From: Chloroflexia bacterium SDU3-3
GTDB lineage: Bacteria > Chloroflexota > Chloroflexia > Chloroflexales > Roseiflexaceae
Length of the DNA: 64,000 nucleotides
Direction of reading: 5' to 3'
Assembly (NCBI GenBank): GCA_009268125.1
Contig: WBOU01000014.1
Coordinates: 1 to 64,000 of the forward strand
This document shows, piece by piece, positions 17,061-26,104 of this stretch (its first letter is position 1; every line of letters begins with the position of its first letter). The position numbers were made by a program, and so were the translations under genes. The notes under the pieces are model-generated. The model saw only the letters and a program-made list of their open reading frames with translations, was not told where the DNA came from and did not search any database.

Positions 17061-19892
17061 ATGCCACGACGCACACGGCACGATGATGCACAGCTACGCG
17101 CCACCGAGCCGATGCGCGCCGAGGTGGCACCCTACACCGAGGCATCGACGTTTGCTGATCGCCCATTTGCGCCCCCGGCACAGGAAACTGCCCAGCCCCA
17201 GGCGCTGAACGAGTCGTTCTCGTTTGGCAATATCGCCCCCACCGCCGAGCAGGCATCGCGCGGTGCCCGCCCGCCAGCGCCGCGCACCCCAGGGCGCGGC
17301 ACGCCCGCCGCCCCCGCGCCCAACGCCCCGCCGCTGCCCGCAGTGCCCTTCTCGTTTGGCAGCGTTATGCCCACGGTGCAGCCCTCACTGCGCGTCAGCC
17401 GCCCCGGCGACCGCTACGAGCAGGAGGCCGAGGCGGTGGCCGCGCAGGTGATGCGCTCGGTTTCGCCCACGGCGAGCGTGGGCACCCCTGGCCAGGCCGC
17501 CGACGACGAGCGCGCTGGCGTGGCCACGCCGCCCGACCTGATGCGCCAGATCGCCAGCCTGCGCGGCGGCGGTCTGCCGCTGCCCGCGGGCGATCTGCGC
17601 TTCTTCGAGCAGCGTATGGGGGCGGATTTCAGCCAGGTGCGCATCCACACCGGCGACGCCGCGGCGCTGGCCGCCCGCCAGCTGAGCGCCCGCGCCTTCA
17701 CGGTGGGCGGCGATATCGCCTTTGACCATGGCGAGTACCGCCCCGGCACCAGCGCGGGCCGCGAGCTGCTGGCCCACGAGCTGGCCCATGTGGTGCAGCA
17801 GGGCCGCGCCGCCGTGCGCGTGGGGCCGCGCCAGCCCGACGCCGATGCGCTTGCCCCGCTGCCCACCGCGAAAGACGAGCAGGCCAAGCCCGCCGCTGTG
17901 GTCGCGCCTGCGCCTAAGCCCGCGCCCAAGCCCGCCGCTGTGGTCGCGCCTGCGCCTAAGCCCGCGACTGCCCCCGCGCCAAGGCCAACGCCCGCGCCCG
18001 TCCCCGCGCTGCCCGCACCGCTGCCCGCACCGCTGCCCGCCGCCGAGCCGCAGCCCGAGGAGCTGGAGGAGCGCGCCGAGGAGCAGCAGGGCCTTGCCAT
18101 GCCGTCGGCTGCCGCGCCCATCGCCGCCCCCGGCGATGCCGCGCCGCCTGCCGCCCCGCCGCCCGCCGATGCCCCTGCCGCCAACGGCATCGCATCGCTC
18201 GCCGCTGCGCCCGCCGCCGATGCGGCTGCCGCGCCCATCGCCGCCAGCCTCACCCAGGGCGATGCGATGGTGGCGCGGGCGGGGAAGAAAAGGAAGGACC
18301 CTATAAAAAGGGGTAATTTTGAAGAGGCTATGAATCAGAATGTCGAGGTGTTAGTCAATGATAGGTTGAGTGTTATATTGACAAAGAAAGATATCGTTGC
18401 ACTAATGCGAAAGATTGGATGGAAAATATATAATAATGCGAAAAATAAACCTATTTCAAGTAATAATACGCCTTTTCAAACTAAATTAGATGATAATGAT
18501 GTTTTGTCTTCAAAGGTGTATAAAAATACGGAAGATTTTGCTCCAAGTGAAGATCTTGAAGACGATGCCCGTAAAGATAAGGATGAGACACTGCTTAAGG
18601 GGGATAAGAACCTAGATAAATCTGTAAATGAATACATCATGAAACATATGAATAAAGCTATTGAAATCGGTGATGATTTTTATGGTGATAAAAACCTAAA
18701 AAAGAGCGATATAGATGATAATAAAAAAGACATAGATAAGCTATTACATGATGTAAATATGTGTATATCTAAAGTTATGAATTCATCTATAGATAAAAAG
18801 AGTGGTAAGAGTTTGCGTGATGTTAATCATTTCATCGGCGAATTAGATTCGATGAGGGGTAGAGACATTGCGAAAATTTTTAATGAAGAGGTTAATCGTA
18901 TTATAGATACAGCGATAAAAGCTATAGAGCTGTATAAGGCTCTAGACTCTAGGAAGGTATATATTGATGGTAAGAAATCTTTTATGGATGGCGTTGTTAA
19001 TATAAGAGAGTCGGGTTTTTTATCAAAAGATCATAGTCATAAAGATGATGTGGACTTATCTCATATAACAAGCATGTTTTATGTTAATAATGGTGTTGTG
19101 GATTTTGATTATGCTTTGTTTGCTCAGTTTACTAGGCGTCCTGGATATATTAAACAAGATTATTTGTATACAGATAAAGGAAGGGGGGATTATAAGAATG
19201 TTTTGAAGACACTAAGAGAAAATATTGGGAAAGGTTCAGTATCTCTAACCGATAGCCAAATTATGATATGTATAGAAGATCTTCATAGTAATGGGTTAAT
19301 TCAGCAAAAGGGTTTAAATCGCGAAACAATCAGGACAATGAAAGAGCTAGCAATTCTTTTATTTATGATCGAACCTGCTCGTAATCCAGGTCATTGGGTT
19401 TCGCTTTATATGGCTTCAAAAATGATTAAACAAAATAATATGTCGATTGAAGATGCTTTTGCTTCAAGCATTACACCAAATGATGACAATTCAGGTGGTT
19501 TGGTTTCTATGTCTATGGAAAAGGCTATTATAGCTAGTAAAACAATAGATATATATCTTCGAGATGCTGATCAAATAGATGGATCAGGGTTAGGCTTGAC
19601 GGAAGATCAGTGGGGTGAATACATGCCTACTGAAAATGTACCTGCTGAGAACACAGCCAAGGATAAAAAACAGAAGAAATCTTCTAATTGGAGATACGCC
19701 ATAAAAATGATAAATCGTGATGTTGATCTTTTTATGAATTGGATTAAACCTAATATGAATGATATTGAGGATAATTATAAGTTAGTTAAGAAATCATCGA
19801 TAGAAAATAAGGATCATCTTCTTTCCGCAGTTGAGGCTTATCTGTTAGAAAATGTTTCAGATATGGTTAGAGGGGAACTTCCTTCCAAATAA
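17061..19892 (+). CDS. DUF4157 (eCIS-core) protein with an AT-rich, unrecognised C-terminal domain
   Basis: A 943-residue chimera. Residues ~1-130 are Pro/Ala-rich with two SFG(N/S)(I/V)(A/M)PT motifs and the conserved RVSRPGDRYEQEAEAVA lead-in. Residues ~165-255 form the DUF4157 domain with a zinc-protease-like motif HELAH (His239, Glu240, His243) followed by VVQQG. Residues ~270-405 are a PKPA/Ala-Pro linker. From about residue 407 (GKKRKDPIKRGN) the composition flips: the last ~537 residues are Lys/Asp/Asn/Ile-rich, encoded by roughly 35 percent GC DNA against about 70 percent before it, and mostly helical in appearance. DUF4157 domains are known to mark cargo of extracellular contractile injection systems and polymorphic-toxin-like proteins. 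The C-terminal part is therefore plausibly a transferred effector domain; I do not recognise it. No injection-system genes are in the window. Confidence 0.85.
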   Translation: MPRRTRHDDAQLRATEPMRAEVAPYTEASTFADRPFAPPAQETAQPQALNESFSFGNIAPTAEQASRGARPPAPRTPGRGTPAAPAPNAPPLPAVPFSFGSVMPTVQPSLRVSRPGDRYEQEAEAVAAQVMRSVSPTASVGTPGQAADDERAGVATPPDLMRQIASLRGGGLPLPAGDLRFFEQRMGADFSQVRIHTGDAAALAARQLSARAFTVGGDIAFDHGEYRPGTSAGRELLAHELAHVVQQGRAAVRVGPRQPDADALAPLPTAKDEQAKPAAVVAPAPKPAPKPAAVVAPAPKPATAPAPRPTPAPVPALPAPLPAPLPAAEPQPEELEERAEEQQGLAMPSAAAPIAAPGDAAPPAAPPPADAPAANGIASLAAAPAADAAAAPIAASLTQGDAMVARAGKKRKDPIKRGNFEEAMNQNVEVLVNDRLSVILTKKDIVALMRKIGWKIYNNAKNKPISSNNTPFQTKLDDNDVLSSKVYKNTEDFAPSEDLEDDARKDKDETLLKGDKNLDKSVNEYIMKHMNKAIEIGDDFYGDKNLKKSDIDDNKKDIDKLLHDVNMCISKVMNSSIDKKSGKSLRDVNHFIGELDSMRGRDIAKIFNEEVNRIIDTAIKAIELYKALDSRKVYIDGKKSFMDGVVNIRESGFLSKDHSHKDDVDLSHITSMFYVNNGVVDFDYALFAQFTRRPGYIKQDYLYTDKGRGDYKNVLKTLRENIGKGSVSLTDSQIMICIEDLHSNGLIQQKGLNRETIRTMKELAILLFMIEPARNPGHWVSLYMASKMIKQNNMSIEDAFASSITPNDDNSGGLVSMSMEKAIIASKTIDIYLRDADQIDGSGLGLTEDQWGEYMPTENVPAENTAKDKKQKKSSNWRYAIKMINRDVDLFMNWIKPNMNDIEDNYKLVKKSSIENKDHLLSAVEAYLLENVSDMVRGELPSK

Positions 19893-20053
19893 GGTGGCGA
19901 CCCTTTGCCCCACGTCGTGCTGGCCGCTGGAAGGCCTGCGCGATGCTGCGGTGTGCGGCCACATCCCCCAAGAGCGTGCTGGCCGCTATACTGCTGGGGC
20001 ACGCGAGCGCACGTGATGTTGCTTGCCCCGTAGCGCGCTGTGCTACACCCAGC

Positions 20054-20077
20054 AAAAAAGCAGCCCCGGAGGGCTGC
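20054..20077 (-). terminator. Rho-independent terminator for the polysaccharide genes
   Basis: Hairpin with arms GCAGCCC (20060-20066) and GGGCTGC (20071-20077). On the minus strand it is followed by six T residues. It lies 30 bases past the stop of the minus-strand membrane glycosyltransferase gene. Confidence 0.85.
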
Positions 20078-20106
20078 CTCGCTATCTTCTGGCCTGCCGC
20101 GCCGCG

Positions 20107-21603
20107 CTAGCGACCGCAGCTGTTGTGCATCAGCGCGCAGCGGTCGAACAGCAGCTTGGCCACGGTATCGATCAAGCGGCGGGGCACATCTAGCTGCCAG
20201 CCCCACACATCCGGCCACACCAGGCCCCGGCGCAGCTGCGGCTGCAGCACGGTCCAGTTGGCCATTAGCCCGAAGTTCCAGGCCACCAGCGCCACTGCCA
20301 GCCCCAGCAGCACCCGCCAGTCCACGCGGCGGGCGGCCCAGTCGATGCCCATAGCCAGCCCCACGATAAAGATCGGCGAGCACTCGATCAGGCGGCGGAA
20401 CCCGAACGAGCCGGTGAGGTGCCAAGTGGTGCCGAAGGCCCCATTGAGGTAGACCTGCACCAAAAAGGCTAGGAGCAGCAGCCCGGCCAGCAGCCGCTCG
20501 CCGCGCCGCCACAGCAGGGCCAGGCCCAGCAGCGCCAGCGGCAGCACGGGTGCCCACACGAAGGCCCCGTGCGCGAAGGGCGGGAAGCCCACGGCGGGGT
20601 CGTCGGCCACCTTGCACCACGGGCTGGGCGCGGGGTTGTAGTCGATCAGCGTATCGATCATGTGCGGGCTGCACAGGTTGAACTTGCCGCCCACCTCGCT
20701 GGCGGGCTTCGGCTCGCCGTTCAGCACAGTGTACGTGGCTAGCTGAGGCAGTAGCGCCACCACCACCAGCGCTAGGAACAGCGCGTGGCGCGCCAGCAGG
20801 CCCAGCGCCTGCGGCCAGGCCCTCGCCCGCAGCAGCGCGGCGTAGGCCACCAGCGCCTCGATCGCGGGCAGCAGCATGAACAGGCCCAGCTGCTCGCGGG
20901 TCATGGTCATCAGGCCGCCCAGCAGGCCCAGCGCTGCCCATGCCTTCCAGCCGCGCCGACCGCGTGTGGTCAGCCACACGTACATGAACAGTGACACCAG
21001 GAAGAATCCGTTGGCGTGCGAGAAGGCCATCTGCACGAACATGTAGAACACCAGCGGCGTGGCCAGCCAGATGCTGGCCGTGGCCAGGGCGCTGGCGAAC
21101 TGCGAGGCGTAGCGCCGCGCCATGTGGTAGCAGAGGATGAGGCCCGCGCCCGCGTAGATGGCCGAGCCGTAGCACACCGCCACGATATAGGGCTTCGAGA
21201 AGCCATCGGCGGGGATCTTCGCGCCCAGCGCGTTGGCCATGTGCACCAGCAGATCGGCCAGCAGAAAAAATGGTGCCCACAGGATGGCCGAGCCAACCGG
21301 CGCGATGTTGCCCACCAGCCCGGTCTGCGGGCGGATGCGGCTCTCGCTCAGCAGGTTCTCGATCCCCGACTGCGGGTTCATCTTGGCCAGCGCGGCGTAG
21401 TCGTTGGCGAAGTTCATGTCGCCGTCGAAGCGCAGCGAGGTGAGGTAGGCGTAGTACTGGGCCTCGTCGGTGGCGGCGATGCGCGGGTTGCTCACCACCA
21501 GTAGCGGCAGGAACAGGATGAGCAGCGTCAGCACGCCCCGATCGAACCAGGGGAAGCGCCGCGCCCAGCCGCTGCGGCGGCCTGCGGGTTGTTGCTGTGC
21601 CAT
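20107..21603 (-). CDS. Multi-spanning membrane protein, GT-C-type glycosyltransferase (PMT/ArnT-like)
   Basis: A 498-residue protein with about eleven hydrophobic helices. The first extracytoplasmic loop carries ATDEAQYYAYLTSL with the acidic Asp-Glu pair typical of GT-C enzymes, which transfer sugars from polyprenyl-phosphate donors outside the membrane. A large loop near residues 300-330 contains two Cys (NLCSPHM, SPWCKVADD). The frame is open far upstream, overlapping the methyltransferase, but ATG 21603 gives the expected positively charged N-terminus (MAQQQPAGRRSGWARRFP) before the first helix. Same strand and 11 bases from the methyltransferase gene. Substrate unknown. Confidence 0.8.
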   Translation of the reverse strand: MAQQQPAGRRSGWARRFPWFDRGVLTLLILFLPLLVVSNPRIAATDEAQYYAYLTSLRFDGDMNFANDYAALAKMNPQSGIENLLSESRIRPQTGLVGNIAPVGSAILWAPFFLLADLLVHMANALGAKIPADGFSKPYIVAVCYGSAIYAGAGLILCYHMARRYASQFASALATASIWLATPLVFYMFVQMAFSHANGFFLVSLFMYVWLTTRGRRGWKAWAALGLLGGLMTMTREQLGLFMLLPAIEALVAYAALLRARAWPQALGLLARHALFLALVVVALLPQLATYTVLNGEPKPASEVGGKFNLCSPHMIDTLIDYNPAPSPWCKVADDPAVGFPPFAHGAFVWAPVLPLALLGLALLWRRGERLLAGLLLLAFLVQVYLNGAFGTTWHLTGSFGFRRLIECSPIFIVGLAMGIDWAARRVDWRVLLGLAVALVAWNFGLMANWTVLQPQLRRGLVWPDVWGWQLDVPRRLIDTVAKLLFDRCALMHNSCGR

Positions 21604-21614
21604 GGTGCCTCTCG

Positions 21615-22391
21615 CTACCCGCGCTTGCGCCCGACGACCATGAGCATGGAGCGGGTGCTGGGGAAGGCGCTGGTCAGCAGCCAGATCGCGGCCTTGGTGG
21701 CCACGCGGTGCGGGGCCTTGAGCAGGCGGCCCGCCTCGATGCCCACGCGCTCCCAGGCGTCGCCGTAGCGCGACACCGCCACATCCATCCCGGCCTGCTC
21801 CACCAGCCAGCGCAGCTCCTGCATGGTGTAGAGGCGGCTGTGGTTGTAGTAGCGCTGCGAGCCTTTTAGGCGCATGGCGCGGGTGAACTCGCCAAACGAC
21901 TCGAAGGGCCGGGCCAGCACCACATCGAACAGCGTCTTCAGGCGGCTCTTGAGGTAGAACTGGTTGGGTGTGGAGAGCACGAATAGCCCGCCGGGGCGCA
22001 GCACGCGGGCGATCTCGGCCAGCGCGGGCAGGGGCGAGCTGCTCAGGTGCTCGATCACCTCGGAGAGCACCACGGCGTCGAAACTGCCATCGGCGAAGGG
22101 CAGCGGGCTCTCGTCGATGTTGCAGAAGTGCACCTCCACGCCCAGCGACTTCCACAGCTCGGCGCGCTGCTCGGGGAACAGGTCGATGCCCGTGACCTGG
22201 TAGCCCGCCCGCCGCAGGATGCTGGTGAACTGCCCTGGCGTGGTGCCGATCTCCAGCACGTGGGCCGGGGCGGGCGGCAGCGCGCGCAGCAGGTCGACGA
22301 AGCGGTGGCGGTGCAGCCGGAAGTAGGCCGGTTTATCGTTGGGGGTGAGCGTCTTGCCATACTCATTGACAACAGTTACTGGGTTCATCAT
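21615..22391 (-). CDS. Class I SAM-dependent methyltransferase
   Basis: A 258-residue methyltransferase. The SAM-binding motif I is VLEIGTTPGQF (residues ~45-55), the acidic end of strand 2 is GIDLFPEQ, motif post-I is NIDESPLPFADGSFDAVV and motif III is RVLRPGGLFVLSTPN. The pattern is that of the Methyltransf_11/UbiE-like group, which includes enzymes modifying sugars in surface polysaccharides. Start at 22391 or the next ATG at 22388; neither has a strong ribosome site. Between two glycosyltransferase genes on the same strand, so a sugar or lipid-carrier substrate is plausible. Confidence 0.85.
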   Translation of the reverse strand: MMNPVTVVNEYGKTLTPNDKPAYFRLHRHRFVDLLRALPPAPAHVLEIGTTPGQFTSILRRAGYQVTGIDLFPEQRAELWKSLGVEVHFCNIDESPLPFADGSFDAVVLSEVIEHLSSSPLPALAEIARVLRPGGLFVLSTPNQFYLKSRLKTLFDVVLARPFESFGEFTRAMRLKGSQRYYNHSRLYTMQELRWLVEQAGMDVAVSRYGDAWERVGIEAGRLLKAPHRVATKAAIWLLTSAFPSTRSMLMVVGRKRG

Positions 22392-22428
22392 ATATCTCTA
22401 TCTATCTGTTTAGAAGCGAGGTTATCTG

Positions 22429-23631
22429 CTATTTTGCGGCCTGCGCCACCTGCTGGGCCAGGGCCACGATCCGCTCGGCGCGGCGGGCGTAGGTGTGGTC
22501 GGCCACCGCCGCGCGGCCAGCGGCCTCGCGCTCGGGGCGGGCCGGGTCGGTCAGCGCCTCGGCCAGGGCCTCGGCCATCGCGGTGCTATCGCCACGGCGG
22601 AAGTAGTAGCCGACGGCGGGCGGCAGGATCTCCTCCAGGGCAGGGATATCGGGCAGAGCCACGGCGCGGCCAGCCGCCAGGTACTCGAACAGCTTCAGCG
22701 GCGAGGCCGTCACATCGGTGACGGTGTCGGGGATGATCAGCACGTCGGCGGCGCGCAGGTAGGCGGCCACCACATCCTGGGGCTGCTGCCCGGCCCAGAT
22801 GATCGCGTCATCCAGCAGCAGATCGGCCTGCTGGCGCTGCAGCGTGGCCACCTCGGCGTCGCGCCCGCCCACCAGGGCTAGCGTCGCACCCGGCAGCTGC
22901 TCGCGCAGGGCGGCCAGGGCGATCAGCAGCTTGTCCAGGCTGCGGTACGAAAAGGTCATGCCGGCGTAGACGATCAGCGGGGCGGCCTCGCTGATGCCTA
23001 GCTCGCGGCGGGCGGCGGCCCGGCTGCCGGGGGTGATGGCCTCGTCGTCGAAGGCATCGGGGATGACGGCCACCTCGGCGGGGTTGCGCCAGCCGATGCG
23101 GGCCAGCAGCCTGCGGAAGTCCTCGGTGAGCGAGGCCACCGCCGCGCTGCGGGTCAGCGCCACGCGGTCCACTAGGTGCAGCAGCGGCTGGGCCACGCGC
23201 TCCTTTGCGCGCGAGGGGTTCCAGCTCTCCAGGTCGTGGGCCTCGTAGATCACGGGGATGCCCAGCAGTGGGCCCCACACCCCGGCCCACCATGCCGCGC
23301 CGATCACCTCGCGGATGTAGACCACATCCACCGGGCTGCCGCGCCGCCGCTCCTGGGCCACCACCGCCGCTGTCATGGCCGCGAACAGCGAGCGCTCGGC
23401 GTAGTACCACAGGGTCGAGCGCCGCAGCCGCGAGAGCTTGCCGATGGCCGGGCGCAGCAGGTGGTGCGCGCCCAGCGCGGTGAAGCGGCTCGGCTCGCCC
23501 AGCCAGCGCGGGATGAGCGCCAGCGTGTCGGGCGCGATGCGCCGCAGCTCGCGCAGAGTGGTGTGGGTCTGGATGGCGTTGGCCGATCGTAGCAGGAGAC
23601 TGGTCGGGTAGGCGATATAGGCAAGGCGCAT
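22429..23631 (-). CDS. Glycosyltransferase family 4 protein
   Basis: A 400-residue GT-B fold enzyme with no signal sequence. The N-terminal half contains YEAHDLESWN and the C-terminal donor domain contains LIVYAGMTFSYRSLDKLL, then ADVLIIPDTV and SPLKLFEYLAAGRAVALPD, where the conserved Glu pair of GT4 donors lies. First gene of a three-gene minus-strand run (GT4, methyltransferase, GT-C protein) probably making a surface polysaccharide. Start ATG 23631 begins directly with MRLAYIAYP, the usual first strand. Confidence 0.88.
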   Translation of the reverse strand: MRLAYIAYPTSLLLRSANAIQTHTTLRELRRIAPDTLALIPRWLGEPSRFTALGAHHLLRPAIGKLSRLRRSTLWYYAERSLFAAMTAAVVAQERRRGSPVDVVYIREVIGAAWWAGVWGPLLGIPVIYEAHDLESWNPSRAKERVAQPLLHLVDRVALTRSAAVASLTEDFRRLLARIGWRNPAEVAVIPDAFDDEAITPGSRAAARRELGISEAAPLIVYAGMTFSYRSLDKLLIALAALREQLPGATLALVGGRDAEVATLQRQQADLLLDDAIIWAGQQPQDVVAAYLRAADVLIIPDTVTDVTASPLKLFEYLAAGRAVALPDIPALEEILPPAVGYYFRRGDSTAMAEALAEALTDPARPEREAAGRAAVADHTYARRAERIVALAQQVAQAAK

Positions 23632-23756
23632 AGCTTTCGCGAACTCATTTCCGTGGCGTCTGCGCGGGCGGCGTGGCGGCGCGCAGCGGCTGCTTCACCA
23701 GTGTTGAACCTGCGTATTGTACCGCATCTTGGCTGCGCCATTGCGGTGTGGCGCAG

Positions 23757-23788
23757 CGACGCCTGGGGCCGAGGCTCCCCAGGCGTTG
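23757..23788 (-). terminator. Possible hairpin terminator after the first propeller gene
   Basis: Arms around CGCCTGGGG and CCCCAGGCG separated by eight bases, 28 bases past the stop of the minus-strand gene. No T-run follows on the minus strand, so termination strength is uncertain. Confidence 0.4.
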
Positions 23789-23815
23789 GTGCTGCGGTCT
23801 GTGGCTGGTCTGAGC

Positions 23816-26101
23816 CTATTTTTTTGCTGTGACCGGTGTGAAGGTCTTGTAGACACTGTAGCCCGAAGTGAGGGTCACAGGATCAGAGATCAGCGTTTTG
23901 GTGGATGGGTTGCCCGCGCCATCCAGGAACTTGACATAGACATAGTAGGTGCCCGCATAGTCGGTGAGGCTGGTGCCGCCCTGGCCGCTAGCGAGACTGA
24001 AGTCGACGCTGAAGCTCGCGCCTGGGCTTGCCACCTGGATGGGCGTCCAGCGCAGCGGCGAGCTGTCGGTGTTGGTCTCTTCCTCGGTGTACTGCGTCTT
24101 GCTGGCGGCCACCCACACGCCCCAGAACGGCTTGTTGGTGATGCTCTGGTAGATCGCGTCGCTCACATCCACGCCGCTGAAGCTAAGAGTCTGATTGATC
24201 GCGTTCTCGCCGCTGAGCGTCAAGCTGCCCGCCGTATAGGCTGGCCCACCAGCATTGAGCTGCTCGTCTATTGTGCGCGGGTCGTAGTAGTAGCTGATGT
24301 CGACGTTGCTGCTGTTGGCCAGCGCATCGGTGATCGTCACCACGCTGCTCTGCCGCCCCAGGATGAGCGGGTCGACAATCTGTAGGCGCTGCACCGCGGT
24401 GGTGGATGCTGGCCAGCTTTCCTGGGCGTTGCTGCCAATGCGGAAGGTGCTGAGCCCTGCGCAGTCGCCAGCGTTGTTGATCGCCACCTTCACCGTGGTC
24501 TCACGGGTGAATTGGCTGTCGCCGTTCATCGCGCCCTGCTGGAACCGCGAGGTCAGCTGATCGAGGTGTGGGTTGATCACGTTTACCGTGGCCTGGATAG
24601 CCCCGTCGTAGATGATGTGATCGCTCTTGGCGCTCGCCTCTGTCATCGTGTCATTTTTTACCTGGGTGAACAGCGTGAAGGTGCGGCATGTGCTAGCGGC
24701 ACTGCTGGGCAGCGATACGGTGAGCGGGTTGGCGAAGGTCTGCCAGCCGTTCGAGTCGCTGCTGGAGTCGGTAGGTGCGGCATCCCACTTCCAGCGCACC
24801 TGGGTCGGGTCGCCGGTGACATTGCTGAACGAGACCGACAGGCTGGTGTTCTTGGTCGAAGCCGCGTCGTTCTCGATCACAGGGTCGGCGCTGATCCCAG
24901 CGGCGGAGCCGAAGTTCAGCCGATTGTAGACGATCTCGCCATCATCCTGGCTGCGGTGCTCCTGCTGGAATGCGAGGTGGGCGAACCGTGTGCCGCTCGC
25001 AGTTGATGTGAGCGCGGTGCGGGTGTCCCAGTCGCCGCTGGTGATGTTTTGCGATGTCCAGGATGCCTCGTTTGGCAGCTTCGAGACCATCACAATCCGG
25101 CGGTTGCTGCCATTGTAGAAGGTCGAGTAGCTGACGTAGATCGCGCCGGTCGCATCGGCGGTGATCGCGGGCGCGTAGCCTGCGTTGCCCGCTGTCTGCG
25201 CGATCTGGGTGATGTCGGTCCAGCCTGCGCCAGGCGCGCGTCGCGCGTGCATGATCGCCCAGTCGGTGCCTAGGCTCTTGCGCCAGGCTATGTGCAGCAC
25301 GCCAGTGCCATCGGTGGTGATCACCGGGTCTTGATCGGCCAGCGTGCTGCCGTCGTTGGTCAGCTTGCCCACGGTGAACCCCGAGCCGTTCCAGTCGGCG
25401 TATTTGATCTCGCCCTTGTCGTCGCCGCCGCTGCGCATGTACCACACAATGTGGGGTACGTTGCTCTGATCCACGGTGACATCAGGCCAGAACATGTTGC
25501 CAGTCTCTTTAAAGACAATGCCGCCGACGCTGCCACCGCTCCATCCTGTGCCGTTGTTGTCGGAGAAGCGGAAGGAGACGGCGGTGCCGTCTGCATCGCG
25601 CCATACCACCCAAATCGTGCCGTTTGGCGCGACGGCCATGCGCACCGGGTTGGGGTAGTTGTCGCTGGCCACGGTTTTGTCCGAGGACCAGCTGCCGTTG
25701 AGCGGCTTGTTTTTGTAGTAGATGGTGTTGCTGTTGGCATAGACCATGTGGGTGGTGCCATCCGACCCCACAGCCACATCGGCAAACTGCACTTTGGGGT
25801 TGTCGGCGCTGCCGATATCGATCTTGCCGCCGAAGTTGCCACCCACGGTGGCCTCGCTCACCTGGTATTTTTGGTCGTTGCGCTCGCCCCAGACCACTCC
25901 CAGGTGCCCATTTCCGGTGGCGATCTCGGGGGCCTCGGACATGTCGCTGGAGTTAGAGAGGTTCTGCGAGACCTCGATCGCACCAGCCGCGCGGGTGAGC
26001 GCGGCGCGGCTCTGGATCGGGATGCTGACCAGTGTGCCAAGCAGCAGCAGCGACAGGGCGAGTCGGCGGTGCTGGAGAAGATGCGAAGAAAGGGTGCGCA
26101 C
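23816..26101 (-). CDS. Secreted beta-propeller plus Ig-like protein (paralog 1)
   Basis: A 761-residue exported protein with a signal peptide (SLLLLGTLVSIPIQSRA, cleavage after ~34). Residues ~45-400 hold repeated blades of the type (I/V)AVxxDGxxHxVW, such as VAVGSDGTTHMVY, MAVAPNGTIWVVWRDADG and VDQSNVPHIVWYMRSG, as in sialidase-like propellers. The C-terminal half is Ig-like, with VRWKWDAAPTDSSSDSNGW, a Cys pair and the AGN motif KFLDGAGNPS. It starts at GTG 26101, with GGGAGGTAA ahead of it, three bases after the lipoprotein stop, so the two are coupled. Two paralogs lie upstream in the same region. No catalytic residues of sialidases were recognised; a surface binding or adhesive role near polysaccharide genes is inferred. 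Confidence 0.82.
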   Translation of the reverse strand: MRTLSSHLLQHRRLALSLLLLGTLVSIPIQSRAALTRAAGAIEVSQNLSNSSDMSEAPEIATGNGHLGVVWGERNDQKYQVSEATVGGNFGGKIDIGSADNPKVQFADVAVGSDGTTHMVYANSNTIYYKNKPLNGSWSSDKTVASDNYPNPVRMAVAPNGTIWVVWRDADGTAVSFRFSDNNGTGWSGGSVGGIVFKETGNMFWPDVTVDQSNVPHIVWYMRSGGDDKGEIKYADWNGSGFTVGKLTNDGSTLADQDPVITTDGTGVLHIAWRKSLGTDWAIMHARRAPGAGWTDITQIAQTAGNAGYAPAITADATGAIYVSYSTFYNGSNRRIVMVSKLPNEASWTSQNITSGDWDTRTALTSTASGTRFAHLAFQQEHRSQDDGEIVYNRLNFGSAAGISADPVIENDAASTKNTSLSVSFSNVTGDPTQVRWKWDAAPTDSSSDSNGWQTFANPLTVSLPSSAASTCRTFTLFTQVKNDTMTEASAKSDHIIYDGAIQATVNVINPHLDQLTSRFQQGAMNGDSQFTRETTVKVAINNAGDCAGLSTFRIGSNAQESWPASTTAVQRLQIVDPLILGRQSSVVTITDALANSSNVDISYYYDPRTIDEQLNAGGPAYTAGSLTLSGENAINQTLSFSGVDVSDAIYQSITNKPFWGVWVAASKTQYTEEETNTDSSPLRWTPIQVASPGASFSVDFSLASGQGGTSLTDYAGTYYVYVKFLDGAGNPSTKTLISDPVTLTSGYSVYKTFTPVTAKK

Positions 26102-26104
26102 AGA

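Noticed and set aside
19893-20053. Repeated GTGCTGGCCGCT downstream of the DUF4157 gene as a possible leftover effector cassette
   Set aside because: Only two short copies and no continuing frame; I could not support a gene fragment.
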